Source: Cloacibacillus evryensis DSM 19522
Lineage (GTDB): Bacteria; Synergistota; Synergistia; Synergistales; Synergistaceae
NCBI RefSeq assembly: GCF_000585335.1
Contig: NZ_KK073872.1
Span: forward strand, 1,229,183 to 1,293,182
Reading direction: 5' to 3'
DNA: 64,000 nucleotides
The position numbers and the translations under genes were made by a program. The first letter of the stretch is position 1. Each line of letters starts with the position of its first letter. Positions 9,989 through 17,899 of this stretch are shown here, one piece after another. Below the pieces are notes generated by a model that was not told the DNA's origin, did not search any database, and saw only the letters and a list, made by a program, of their open reading frames with translations.

Positions 9989-10413
9989 CTAAGGCTTTTT
10001 TAATACATCGACCTGCATTTCCAGCTCTTTAATCTTTTCTATGCTATTTGTAACTTCCAATTTCTTATCTGGACAGTCTTGTTTTGAACTAGAAATATCC
10101 CCTTGTTCGATAAATTCCTTACACCATCGTCTTAAAAGAGAGGGACTTGAAATGTTAAAAGATGAGGTAACATCTACCATAGTACGTCCCTCTTCTAAAT
10201 GAGCCGAAACAGCTTCAAGTTTTACAGCCTTGCTGTAGGTTCTTTTTTCCTTGTATCATCCAGTAAGTCCTTCTGTCCGCTCTTATATAAAGATATCCAT
10301 GTTTTAACAGAATCATGACTAACACCAAGTTCTTCAGCAATCCGCCTTCGTGGAATTCCCTGTTTGTGCATCTCAATTGCTTTTATTCTTTCTTCTGTTT
10401 TACGTTTACGCAT
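9989..10413 (-). pseudogene. IS3-family OrfA (helix-turn-helix protein), frameshifted
   Basis: The first piece (10413-10222) has a clear HTH (GIPRRRIAEELGVSHDSVKTWISLYKSG). The second piece (about 10237-9989, another frame) has a second HTH and a leucine-zipper-like segment (SIEKIKELEMQVDVLKKP). Together they give the double-HTH OrfA of the IS150 group. A frameshift near 10225-10235 separates them. Confidence 0.82.
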
Positions 10414-10543
10414 AGAAGAGCCCCCTTTATATGTATTTAGTTTTATTATAATCCAGGGGCTTTATTTGGCTGTCCGATTTTCGGGACTCTGTTCAAAAGA
10501 GGGAGCCAAAGGTCTTTGGTAACCCGCCGTTTACCGCTTTGCG

Positions 10544-10572
10544 TTGACTTTTTTCGCTAATAACTATATTCT
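10544..10572 (+). promoter_or_regulatory. Probable pilC promoter
   Basis: TTGACT at 10544-10549 is followed by TATTCT at 10567-10572 with 17-bp spacing; an alternative -10, TATATT at 10565-10570, has 15-bp spacing. It lies just outside the right end of the IS3-family element. Confidence 0.5.
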
Positions 10573-10607
10573 CTCAGACGTAAGCGTTTAAGCGGGAGTT
10601 GGTTTTG

Positions 10608-11855
10608 ATGGAATTTTACTATGAGGCTAAGGACAAGAGCGGGAAGACGGTCAGCGGCACACGCAACGAGCCGGGCGAGCCGGAGGTCCTCTCGTGGATA
10701 CGCGGCAACGGCTGGGTCCCGCTCAATGTCTCGCAGCAGCTGGAAATATCGCTCTCCGCCCCGGGCGACAAGCTTGCCGCCGATCCGAAGGGCAAAAGCG
10801 AATTCTGGGACCTTTCCCCGCGCATCAAGCTGCGCGACAAGCTCATCTTCTTCCGCCAGCTCTCGACGATGATCGCCGCCGGCATCCCAGTCACCTCCTC
10901 GCTCGCTATCCTCGTCGACCAGACGCAGAACCGGCGCTTCCGCCGCGTGCTCACGCGCGTCTACAAACGCGTCAGCGCCGGCACGACGCTCGGTAGCGCC
11001 CTCGCCGAGAACCCCAAATGCTTCGACGCGATCACGATACCGCTCGTGCGCTCCGGCGAGGAGTCCGGCACGCTTGACATGAGCCTCGCGAAGATCGCCT
11101 CCTTCATGGACGACCAGGACAACCTCCGCAAGAAGATCATCTCGGCGATGACCTACCCCGCGGTGGTCATCGGCATCGCGCTGCTCGTCCTCGGCGTGAT
11201 GGTCGCCGTCGTCATCCCGCAGTTTGAAAAGGCCTTTTCCAACCTTAACATAAAACTCCCCGCGCTGACGCTGATGACCTTCAAATTCGGCCGCTGGATG
11301 GAGCACAACTGGTATATCATCCCGCTTGCCGTCGTCGCAATCGTCCTCCTTTTCAGCCAACTGCGAAAGATGAAATCGATGAAGCTGCCGCTAGACTCCT
11401 TTATGCTTAGGATACCGGTATTCGGCGACATCGCCTTCAAGGCCTCGCTGACGCGCTCCTTCCGCACGATGGGCTCGCTGCTGCGCTCCGGCGTCCCCGT
11501 GCTCTCCGCGCTTGAGATGACGGCCGACGTCGCGGGTAATGAGAAGATAAAGCGCGGCTTCCTCGAAATGCGCGACGGCGCCGCGATGGGGCGGGCCCTC
11601 AACGATGTCGTGCGCGAGAAAAAGCTCTTCCCGCCGATGATCGGCCACATGATCGCCGTCGGCGAAGAGACGGGGCGCACCGACGAGATGCTCGAGAAGG
11701 TCGCCGACTGGTACGACGCGGAGCTCTCGGAGAAGATCAAGCGGCTCAGCTCGATCCTCGAGCCGGTCATGGTCGTCTTCGTCGGCGTCATCGTCGGCTT
11801 CATGGTGCTCGCCATCTTCCTGCCGATCATCTCGGCGATCCAGGCTTTTATGTGA
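10608..11855 (+). CDS. pilC: Type II secretion/type IV pilus inner-membrane protein (PilC/GspF family)
   Basis: A 415-residue protein with two T2SSF domains, each with a cytoplasmic helical bundle (RQLSTMIAAGIPVTSSLAIL and RTMGSLLRSGVPVLSALEM) followed by membrane segments. The hydrophobic stretches are near residues 180-210, 240-260 and at the C-terminus (VMVVFVGVIVGFMVLAIFL). It forms the inner-membrane platform that couples the assembly ATPase to pilin polymerisation. ATG 10608 is preferred over TTG 10599 because the GGGAG at 10594-10598 sits 9 bp before it. A type IV pilin lies 300 bp downstream on the same strand, supporting pilus rather than secretion use. No ATPase (pilB) is in the window. 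Confidence 0.93.
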   Translation: MEFYYEAKDKSGKTVSGTRNEPGEPEVLSWIRGNGWVPLNVSQQLEISLSAPGDKLAADPKGKSEFWDLSPRIKLRDKLIFFRQLSTMIAAGIPVTSSLAILVDQTQNRRFRRVLTRVYKRVSAGTTLGSALAENPKCFDAITIPLVRSGEESGTLDMSLAKIASFMDDQDNLRKKIISAMTYPAVVIGIALLVLGVMVAVVIPQFEKAFSNLNIKLPALTLMTFKFGRWMEHNWYIIPLAVVAIVLLFSQLRKMKSMKLPLDSFMLRIPVFGDIAFKASLTRSFRTMGSLLRSGVPVLSALEMTADVAGNEKIKRGFLEMRDGAAMGRALNDVVREKKLFPPMIGHMIAVGEETGRTDEMLEKVADWYDAELSEKIKRLSSILEPVMVVFVGVIVGFMVLAIFLPIISAIQAFM

Positions 11856-11856
11856 T

Positions 11857-12158
11857 ATATGGCAAATTTGAGCATTTTAAGAGATATATTGCTGCGATTT
11901 ATGGCAAATTCGGCCCTTTTAAGAAATACATCTCTTTCCTTTTGTTGAAATTGATACTATAATCAGGATGGTAACAGCGGAGCCGCCAGGCGCGGCTCGG
12001 AAAAATTATAGATATAAACAAACGGAGATATCATCGAGGGAGGGATATGCAAGGGCATATCTGTCAAATCAAACGGGGGACCGGAAGGCGAGTCCGGTCC
12101 GAGCAGGGTGGGCGCGCGCGCGGCATTCGGCAAAAATAGATTGGGAGGAAAAATGTAA
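11857..12158 (+). promoter_or_regulatory. Pilin upstream region: tandem repeats, -10 box and three-hairpin leader
   Basis: Two imperfect direct repeats of about 35 bp begin ATATGGCAAATTTGAGC (from 11857) and TTATGGCAAATTCGGCC (from 11899). TATAAT at 11958-11963 is a good -10 without a clear -35. The following leader of about 190 nt holds three strong hairpins: 11980-11998 (GAGCCGC/GCGGCTC), 12044-12061 (GATATGC/GCATATC) and 12078-12100 (GGACCGGA/TCCGGTCC). A ribosome-binding site (GGGAGG) precedes the pilin start. The structure suggests post-transcriptional control or mRNA stabilisation. I do not recognise a known riboswitch. Confidence 0.55.
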
Positions 12159-12620
12159 ATGAAAAAGATGATCAAAAAGTACCGCAAAGCGAAAGGCTTC
12201 ACCCTCGTAGAACTGCTTATCGTTATAATCATTATCGGCATACTGGCCGGGATGATGATGCTGTCGACCGGTTCGGCGACGGATACGGCTGAGGCAACAA
12301 AAATTGTATCAGATATGAGAAACATTAAATCTGCCTGTTTAATGTATTATGCAGAAAATCGTGTATGGCCCAAAGCAACAGACATCGAGAGTGTTGACAA
12401 ATATTTGGATACACAAACCGATACGACAAAGTATAATCTCGAAGCAGGAGTTAAGTCAGGGGATTTGAACGTTACGGGAACTACGAAGGAGGCAGGTGTC
12501 CAGAAAAAACTTGTGACTATGGCAGCTGATGCAGGTTTATATGATGATAATACTGCTACTAAGATTATTAAAACCCCACAAGACAAGGTACATATGATAA
12601 TTAAAAAAGACAAAGACTAG
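12159..12620 (+). CDS. pilA: Type IV pilin (prepilin)
   Basis: A 153-residue class III-signal protein. A short basic leader is followed by the prepilin peptidase site KG^FTLVELLIVIIIIGILAG, with Glu at +5 and a 20-residue hydrophobic helix that forms the fibre core. The globular part is Lys/Asp/Thr-rich. It is the probable major pilin, assembled by machinery including the upstream PilC. Oddity: the first 130 bp or so have G+C-rich codons like the neighbours, but from about 12295 the gene is markedly AT-rich (AAAATTGTATCAGATATGAG-type codons). This is as expected if the variable globular domain was exchanged horizontally. Confidence 0.93.
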   Translation: MKKMIKKYRKAKGFTLVELLIVIIIIGILAGMMMLSTGSATDTAEATKIVSDMRNIKSACLMYYAENRVWPKATDIESVDKYLDTQTDTTKYNLEAGVKSGDLNVTGTTKEAGVQKKLVTMAADAGLYDDNTATKIIKTPQDKVHMIIKKDKD

Positions 12621-12644
12621 ATTAATAGCTAAAGATAAATTCAA

Positions 12645-12675
12645 TGGGGGTGCTGCTATAGCATCCCTTTTTTCG
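12645..12675 (+). terminator. Terminator after the pilin gene
   Basis: The hairpin GGGGTGCT-gctat-AGCATCCC (12646 onward) is followed by six T residues. Confidence 0.88.
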
Positions 12676-12823
12676 TCTTTTTACATACTCAAATAAAAGC
12701 ATTCACGCAAACAAAAAACTCCCGCCCGCCGAATCTATCTCAAAAAACCTCGCAAACACCGAACCGCACCTGCTGCGCGGCGCGAAGCGCCAATAAACAT
12801 GCCATCGCGGCGGAATTCCCCCA

Positions 12824-13744
12824 TCACGCCACCAGCCGTGCCATCCTGCCTCTGTCGGGCAGAGGGGCGTCCTTTATCCCGCGCGCCGTCCCGATGAAGG
12901 CCTCCATCGCCTCCGTCATGTATTTGTTTTTGTGGTAGACGAGGGAAAAGACCCTGTCCCAGTCGCCGCTGCCGCTGCAGATCGCGCGGATGCCGCCGGC
13001 GTCGAGGTGCGGTATCAGCAGGCGGATGGAGGCGACGCCGATGCAGCCCTCTTCGCGCACCGCGCGCAGCGTCGAATCGAAGCAGGCCACCTCCCATTTG
13101 ATTTTCAGTTTCCTCTTATGCTCGACGATGAAGTTCTCAAATATCTCCCTTGTGCCGCTGCCATGTTCGCGCATCACGAAGTTTTCGCGGCAGAGCTCGT
13201 CGAGGCTGACGTACTTTTTCCCCGCGAAGGGGTGGTCCTTGGCGCAGAAGAGCGCGACGTAGTCGTCCATCAGATGAAAGCGGAGGAGGTCGGGATTTCT
13301 TATCTTCCCTTCGACGACCGCCGCGTCCAGCTCCGAGCGCAGCAGCATCTCCTCTATCGTCCGCGTGTTGTTGACGTAGCTGTAGATGTCGGTATCCGGC
13401 CTTGTTTCGGAGAATTTTCTGACGACGGCCGGCATCACGCACATTCCCACGGTGACGGAGGAGCCCACGCGGAGGGTGTCGCGGCGCACGGCGGGAGACA
13501 TGTTGTATTCAAGGTTTTCATAGGCGCTTATCACCTCCCGCGCGTAGCCGAGGAGCCTTTTGCCCTCCTCGGTGATATGGAGCCTTTTGGAGAGCCGCTC
13601 GAACAGCGCGGCGGAGTAGTATTCTTCCAGCTCCCGGATGATCTGGCTCACCGTCGGCTGTGAGAGGTGGTGATCGCGCGCGGCCGCGCTCATCCTGCCG
13701 CTCTCCGCGACGGCGATGAAGATTCTAAGGTGATGAAGGGTCAT
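12824..13744 (-). CDS. LysR-family transcriptional regulator (CysB/CysL-like)
   Basis: A 306-residue regulator. The N-terminal HTH (MTLHHLRIFIAVAESGRMSAAARDHHLSQPTVSQIIRELE) is very well conserved and a substrate-binding effector domain follows. GGAGGAACAAA precedes the ATG. It is transcribed divergently from the CoA-disulfide reductase and sulfite reductase-like genes, and an inverted repeat with T-N11-A character lies between them. That layout is classical for a LysR protein controlling the divergent genes. The effector is probably a sulfur metabolite, by context only. Confidence 0.9.
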   Translation of the reverse strand: MTLHHLRIFIAVAESGRMSAAARDHHLSQPTVSQIIRELEEYYSAALFERLSKRLHITEEGKRLLGYAREVISAYENLEYNMSPAVRRDTLRVGSSVTVGMCVMPAVVRKFSETRPDTDIYSYVNNTRTIEEMLLRSELDAAVVEGKIRNPDLLRFHLMDDYVALFCAKDHPFAGKKYVSLDELCRENFVMREHGSGTREIFENFIVEHKRKLKIKWEVACFDSTLRAVREEGCIGVASIRLLIPHLDAGGIRAICSGSGDWDRVFSLVYHKNKYMTEAMEAFIGTARGIKDAPLPDRGRMARLVA

Positions 13745-13761
13745 TTTGTTCCTCCCGGTAT

Positions 13762-13827
13762 ATAGGTTTTACCTATGATATAAATTATATTTTATTACTT
13801 TTAATAATCAAAAGATAGCCCTATAAT
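13762..13827 (+). promoter_or_regulatory. Divergent control region: LysR-type box and -10
   Basis: The inverted repeat ATAGGT-TTT-ACCTAT (13762-13776) fits the T-N11-A motif bound by LysR proteins and sits just upstream of the LysR start. TATAAT at 13822-13827 is a good -10 for the rightward operon. No clear -35 is seen, consistent with activator dependence. Confidence 0.55.
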
Positions 13828-13864
13828 TGGCTGCGGCAAATAATATTACAAGGGGCGTGGAATT

Positions 13865-15496
13865 GTGAAGATTCTTGTGATCGGCGGCGTGGCGGCTGGC
13901 ACGAAGGTCGCGGCGAAGCTTAAGAGGGAAGACCGCGGCGCGGAAGTCCGCATATTGGTAAAGGATAAGGATATCTCCTACGCGGGCTGCGGCCTGCCCT
14001 ATTATGTCGGCGGCGTCATCGCCGACAGGGGGGCGCTTATCGTCAATACGCCGGAGAAGTTTTCCGCGCTGACGGGCGCCGCGGTGCTTACGGGCAAGGA
14101 GGCCGTCTCGCTGGACAGGGAGGCGAAGCTGGTGACCGCCGTCGACACGGAGACGGGGGAGAGGGAGGCTTATTCTTACGACAAGCTGGTCATTGCGACG
14201 GGCGCGAGCCCCGTGGCGCCGCCCTTTCCCGGGATAAATCTGAAAAATGTATTTTTTATGAGGAAGCCGGAGGACGCCGTGTCTCTGCGCGCGGCGGTCG
14301 ATACGGGGGAGATCCGGCGCGCGGTCGTCTGCGGCGGCGGTTTTATCGGCCTCGAGGTGGCGGAGAATCTCGCTGCGAAGGGCGTCAGGGTTTCGGTCAT
14401 CGATATGGCGGAGCAGATCCTTCCCGGCTTTGACCCGGAAATGGCCGCTTACGCCGAAAGGCATCTCGCCGACCACGGCATCGCCTGCTTCACCGGGGCG
14501 AAGCTCGAGGAGATCATCGGCGGCGAAAAGGTGGAGAAGATAAGGACCGATAAGCGCGCGATGAAGGCGGACGCAGTGGTGCTGTCGCTCGGCATCCGTC
14601 CGAACACGGCGTTTCTAGCCGGCAGCGGCATCGAGCTCGCCCCCGGCGGGACGATAAAGGTCGACGGGCAGATGCGTACCAACGACCCAGACGTGTATGC
14701 CGTCGGCGACTGCGCGATGGTGACGAACCGCGTCACGGGAGCCCCAGCCTGGTCCCCGATGGGCTCTTCCGCCAATATAGAGGGACGCCTGGCCGCCAGG
14801 GTGCTCGCGGGGGAGGCGCTTTCATATCCCGGCGTGCTCGGCACGGGCGTCTGCAAGCTGCCGGAGCTCAACGTCGGCCGCACGGGCCTCACGGAGGCGG
14901 CGGCGAAAGAGGCCGGCTATGACGTGGTGACGGTGACGGCGGTCGTAGACGACAAGGCGCATTATTATCCGGGCGCGTCAAATTTTATCGTTAAGATGAT
15001 CGCCGACAGGCAAAGCGGCAAGTTTCTCGGCCTGCAGGCGCTCGGCAAGGGCGCGGTCGACAAAATGGTCGATATCGCCGTCGTCGCGCTGACGCTGGGA
15101 GCCTCGCTGCATGACCTTGAAAACATGGACCTTGCCTACGCGCCGCCGTTCTCAACGGCGATACATCCCTTCGCCCATACGCTCAACGTGCTTCTCAACA
15201 AGATAAGCGGCGGGCTGGATTCGTTCACTCCCGCGGAATACGCGGCGGGACTGGCGGATGATTATAAGATAGTGGATGTTTCGATAAATCCGTCGCTGGA
15301 GGGCGCGCCCTATGTCGATCTTACGAAGATAGCCGGGCCGCTGCCGGAATACGGGACCGGCGATAAGCTGCTTCTCGTCTGCGCCAAGGGCAAGCGCGCC
15401 TATCTGACGCAGAACCGCATGAAATTTTACGGCTATGATAATACGAAGGTGCTCGAAGCCGGGCATATCTTCAATGAAATAGATATCGAAGAATAA
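13865..15496 (+). CDS. CoA-disulfide/persulfide reductase with C-terminal rhodanese domain
   Basis: A 543-residue flavoprotein of the pyridine nucleotide-disulfide oxidoreductase class. FAD-binding GGVAAGTKVAAKL is at the N-terminus and the catalytic single Cys lies in SYAGCGLPYY (about residue 43), the CoA-disulfide/persulfide reductase signature. The NAD(P)-binding GGGFIGLEVAENLA is near residue 160 and the second FAD motif TNDPDVYAVGDCA near residue 280. The C-terminal 100 residues are rhodanese-like, with a Cys-containing loop (LLLVCAKGKRAYL). Such fusions (Npsr/CoADR-Rhd) reduce CoA-persulfide or polysulfide to sulfide. GTG start with AAGGGG upstream. The next gene, 28 bp away, handles sulfite or nitrite, supporting a sulfur role. 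Confidence 0.9.
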   Translation: MKILVIGGVAAGTKVAAKLKREDRGAEVRILVKDKDISYAGCGLPYYVGGVIADRGALIVNTPEKFSALTGAAVLTGKEAVSLDREAKLVTAVDTETGEREAYSYDKLVIATGASPVAPPFPGINLKNVFFMRKPEDAVSLRAAVDTGEIRRAVVCGGGFIGLEVAENLAAKGVRVSVIDMAEQILPGFDPEMAAYAERHLADHGIACFTGAKLEEIIGGEKVEKIRTDKRAMKADAVVLSLGIRPNTAFLAGSGIELAPGGTIKVDGQMRTNDPDVYAVGDCAMVTNRVTGAPAWSPMGSSANIEGRLAARVLAGEALSYPGVLGTGVCKLPELNVGRTGLTEAAAKEAGYDVVTVTAVVDDKAHYYPGASNFIVKMIADRQSGKFLGLQALGKGAVDKMVDIAVVALTLGASLHDLENMDLAYAPPFSTAIHPFAHTLNVLLNKISGGLDSFTPAEYAAGLADDYKIVDVSINPSLEGAPYVDLTKIAGPLPEYGTGDKLLLVCAKGKRAYLTQNRMKFYGYDNTKVLEAGHIFNEIDIEE

Positions 15497-15524
15497 ATCA
15501 AGGGAATAAGGGGAGAAATCAGTT

Positions 15525-16478
15525 ATGGCAAACGGTTCTGTTACGCCCGAGGAAGAGAAGTCCGTCAAGGCGCTGGGTTTTTTGAGGAACAGGGGCACGA
15601 ATAATTTTTCAGGGAGGATCATCACCGTAAACGGCAAGATAACCGCCGACCAGATGATATGCCTGTCCGAAGCGGCCAAGCTCTACGGGAACGGCGTCGT
15701 CACGATGACGACGCGGCTCACAGTCGAATGTCAGGGGATACCGTTCGACAAGATAGAGGATTTTCGCGCCCATGTCGCGAAGGCGGGGCTCTCGACCGGA
15801 GGCACCGGCTCCAAAGTGCGCCCCGTCGTCTCCTGTAAGGGGACGACCTGCCAGTACGGCCTTATCGACACTTTTGAGCTGTCAGAGGAGATCCACGAGA
15901 GATTCTACAACGGTTACAGGTCTGTGAAGCTGCCGCACAAATTTAAGATCGCCGTCGGCGGCTGCCCGAATAACTGCGTCAAGCCGGACCTCAACGACGT
16001 CGGGATCATCGGCCAGCTGATCCCCAACTTTGACGAAGAGAGCTGCAACGGCTGCAAAAAGTGCGCGGTCGTGAGCGCCTGCCCCATGAACGCGGCGAAG
16101 GTCGCGGACGGCCTGCTTCAGATAGACGGCGCGAAGTGCAACAACTGCGGACGCTGCGTAGGCAAGTGCGGCTTTGACGCCATCGAGGACGGCACGCGGG
16201 GATATAAAATATACATCGGCGGCAGGTGGGGGAAGTCCACCGCCGTGGGCAGGCCGCTCGGCAAGGTATTTACCGACAGGGAAGAGGCGCTCGCGGCCAT
16301 AGAACGGGCGATATTGCTCTTCTGCGAACAGGGAAAGACCGGAGAACGTTTCGCCTCCACCATCTCGCGCCTCGGTTTTGAGTACGTGGAAAAGGAACTG
16401 CTCGACGGCGGCATCCTCTCAAGAAAAGACGAGATCCTGGCAGCCGGCCTCCACGCAACAGGCGGCGCCACCTGCTAG
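15525..16478 (+). CDS. Siroheme sulfite/nitrite reductase-like protein with ferredoxin insert
   Basis: A 317-residue protein with one ferrodoxin-like half-domain (residues 1-80) and one siroheme/[4Fe-4S] half-domain. The cluster/siroheme cysteines are in SCKGTTCQYG (C-X5-C, about residue 105) and GGCPNNC (C-X3-C, about residue 148). Two extra [4Fe-4S] motifs follow (CNGCKKCAVVSAC, with a three-residue rather than two-residue gap, and CNNCGRCVGKC). It is half the size of assimilatory sulfite reductase and resembles single-unit anaerobic enzymes such as AsrC-type or small sulfite reductases. Likely reduces sulfite with electrons from the paired flavoprotein or a ferredoxin. The substrate could be nitrite instead. 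Confidence 0.85.
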   Translation: MANGSVTPEEEKSVKALGFLRNRGTNNFSGRIITVNGKITADQMICLSEAAKLYGNGVVTMTTRLTVECQGIPFDKIEDFRAHVAKAGLSTGGTGSKVRPVVSCKGTTCQYGLIDTFELSEEIHERFYNGYRSVKLPHKFKIAVGGCPNNCVKPDLNDVGIIGQLIPNFDEESCNGCKKCAVVSACPMNAAKVADGLLQIDGAKCNNCGRCVGKCGFDAIEDGTRGYKIYIGGRWGKSTAVGRPLGKVFTDREEALAAIERAILLFCEQGKTGERFASTISRLGFEYVEKELLDGGILSRKDEILAAGLHATGGATC

Positions 16479-16493
16479 AAACGTGACGAAAGA

Positions 16494-16524
16494 GGGCGGC
16501 GGAGCTCGATTGCCCCCGCCGCCC
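16494..16524 (+). terminator. GC-rich hairpin after the sulfite reductase-like gene
   Basis: GGGCGGCGG pairs with CCGCCGCCC across a 13-base loop, 15 bp after the stop. There is no U-run, so it is only a weak terminator candidate. The following 150 bp hold nothing I recognise. Confidence 0.4.
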
Positions 16525-16682
16525 CGCCCGACGCGCTCATTCGCCGGCCTAACCCCTAACCCCCAAGCCGCCGGGCTCCGGCTCGCAGGCCGGAGCGACG
16601 GGAAATATGTCGTAATTATGAGTTTGTTGGTAAGGGTATGCGGCAACGATCATTTTCACAGCCGCGTTCTTTGGGTATATAT

Positions 16683-16712
16683 TCAAAAAAATAACCCGGC
16701 TTAAAAAGCCGG
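16683..16712 (-). terminator. Terminator downstream of tRNA(CAU)
   Basis: CCCGGCTTTTTAAGCCGGG read on the minus strand is followed by TTATTTTTTTG, 13 bp past the tRNA 3' end. The hairpin also has Ts on the plus side and may work both ways. Confidence 0.85.
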
Positions 16713-16724
16713 GATTTTTGTCGG

Positions 16725-16801
16725 TGGTGGGCCCATCAGGAATCGAACCTGAAACCATCCGGTTATGAGCCGGGAGCTCTAACCAATTGAGCTATGGGCC
16801 C
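16725..16801 (-). tRNA. tRNA with CAU anticodon (elongator Met, or Ile2)
   Basis: A 77-nt tRNA including an encoded CCA. The acceptor stem GGGCCCA/TGGGCCC is fully paired, so it is not the initiator. The D arm is GCTC...GAGC and the anticodon stem CCGG...CCGG carries loop CTCATAA (anticodon at 16765-16767). The T arm is TCAGG-TTCGATT-CCTGA and the discriminator is A. A CAU anticodon fits elongator Met or the lysidine-modified Ile2 tRNA; sequence reading alone does not separate them, and Met is the more common call. Confidence 0.95.
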
Positions 16802-16820
16802 TTATGTCAGGGCGGCAGGG

Positions 16821-17000
16821 CTAGTCTATCGTTATAGCCGATACCGGGCAGCTGTCAGCCGCCTCTTTAGCCGAAGAATTGACTTCATTGCTTATGACCA
16901 TGCATTTGCCTTCATCTTCGTCTAGCTTAAAATTTTGTGGACAAAGCTCGAAGCACACGCCACAGCCGATGCAGTCATCAAGGTTAACTTTTATACCCAT
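16821..17000 (-). CDS. Small single-cluster [4Fe-4S] ferredoxin
   Basis: A 59-residue protein, start MGIKVNLDDCIGCGVC. GGAGGTGAC lies 8 bp upstream of the ATG. Cluster ligands by comparison with Thermotoga maritima ferredoxin are Cys10, Cys13, Cys16 and Cys51 (C-X2-C-X2-C ... CPVSAI). Cys20 is kept, but its disulfide partner at position 43 in Thermotoga is Ser here, while a Cys appears at 33. It is an electron carrier for ferredoxin-dependent enzymes; the hydrogenase, CODH and sulfite reductase of this window are possible partners. Lies between the tRNA and purR. Confidence 0.93.
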   Translation of the reverse strand: MGIKVNLDDCIGCGVCFELCPQNFKLDEDEGKCMVISNEVNSSAKEAADSCPVSAITID

Positions 17001-17087
17001 GGCGAGTCACCTCCCTTCCACGAGGTAAGATTCTACGACATTTTCAGTGATACGTCAAACACTTTTTTATAAATGGGCCGAGGGACG

Positions 17088-17894
17088 CTACTCCCTGCCC
17101 GGCGTCACGGCGAGGCGGTTCTGCCCCTCCGAGCTGTGCTTCAGCGTCAGCAGCGACCGGTAGTTGGGGACGGTCTTTTCTTTCGGCTCGTCGTAGGCGA
17201 TGAAGACGCCGATCCCCGCGACTTCGGCGTCGAACTGCTTCGCCATGAGCAGCATGCCGGACGCGGTGCTGCCGCCGCGCATGAAGTCGTCTACGATGAG
17301 GACGCGGCAGCCGCGGCGCATTTGGCGGGTGCCTATATACATGGTTTTGACGTCTCCGCTCGCGGTCGGATAGTGCACGCCCACGGCGGCCCCGTCGCTG
17401 GGGCGATTGCGGAAGCGGCAGACGGCGAGGGGAACGCCGAGCGCGTAGGCGGCGAACATCGCGATGGGGATGCCCTTTACCTCGGATGTCATGACGACGT
17501 CGGGTTCGGCGTCGGTGAACAGCGAGGCCATGCAGTAACCGAGCGAGAGGGCCGTTTCTGGGTTGAAGATAAGGTCGCTGTAGTAGATCAGTCCGCCGGG
17601 CAGGTTCCTCTCCGGGTCTGTCAGTTTTTCGGCGATCTCGGAGAGCAGCGTCTGGCGGTATTCTGGCGTGCATATCGGAACGAAGCGCGCGCCGCCGCTG
17701 CGTCCGCGGTCGACCTGCATCTGTCCGAATCCCTCCGCTACCATCGCCGAATTGATGACTTCGACGTCGTCGCTGATGACGGTCTTTGAGACGTTGAATT
17801 TGCTTGCAAGATCTGTCAGGGATATAAGCTTCGACGGACAGAGCATAAATTTTGCCGCTAACCTGACCAGTCTTTCTGTTCTTTGACCCCTCAT
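17088..17894 (-). CDS. purR: Purine operon repressor PurR (PRTase-fold)
   Basis: A 268-residue protein: an N-terminal winged helix (RTERLVRLAAKFMLCPSKLISLTDLASKFNVSKTVISDDV) joined to a phosphoribosyltransferase-like domain. The PRPP-binding motif is VLIVDDFMRGGSTASG (about residue 205). In Gram-positive bacteria PurR represses purine synthesis genes and PRPP relieves it. ATG 17894 is favoured over GTG 17903 because GGAG at 17905-17908 is 10 bp from it and only 1 bp from the GTG. Follows ispE by 5 bp in the same operon, as in Bacillus. Confidence 0.94.
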   Translation of the reverse strand: MRGQRTERLVRLAAKFMLCPSKLISLTDLASKFNVSKTVISDDVEVINSAMVAEGFGQMQVDRGRSGGARFVPICTPEYRQTLLSEIAEKLTDPERNLPGGLIYYSDLIFNPETALSLGYCMASLFTDAEPDVVMTSEVKGIPIAMFAAYALGVPLAVCRFRNRPSDGAAVGVHYPTASGDVKTMYIGTRQMRRGCRVLIVDDFMRGGSTASGMLLMAKQFDAEVAGIGVFIAYDEPKEKTVPNYRSLLTLKHSSEGQNRLAVTPGRE

Positions 17895-17899
17895 AGTGA

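Larger units (their letters stand above)
9051..10495 (-). mobile_element. Decayed IS3-family (IS150-like) insertion sequence
   Basis: Length 1445 bp, bounded by imperfect terminal inverted repeats. Both ends read TGAACAGAGTCCCG inward, then diverge slightly (CAAACCGGACAA versus AAAATCGGACAG), and they end TG...CA as IS3 elements do. It carries an orfA/orfB arrangement on the minus strand, both broken by frameshifts. No 3-4 bp target duplication is visible (GCC on one side, AAA on the other), so one end may have been altered. It separates two parts of an interspersed repeat and lies upstream of the pilC promoter. Confidence 0.88.

Noticed and set aside
11857..11935. Sigma-54 promoters in the two TGGCAAATT repeats before the pilin gene
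   Set aside because: The -24 GG to -12 GC distance is 9 in the first repeat and no GC is placed properly in the second; the TTGC part is missing.
11970..12110. c-di-GMP riboswitch in the pilin leader
   Set aside because: The hairpins are present but the conserved GEMM core (tetraloop, receptor and the ACGCAAAGCC-like joint) cannot be found.
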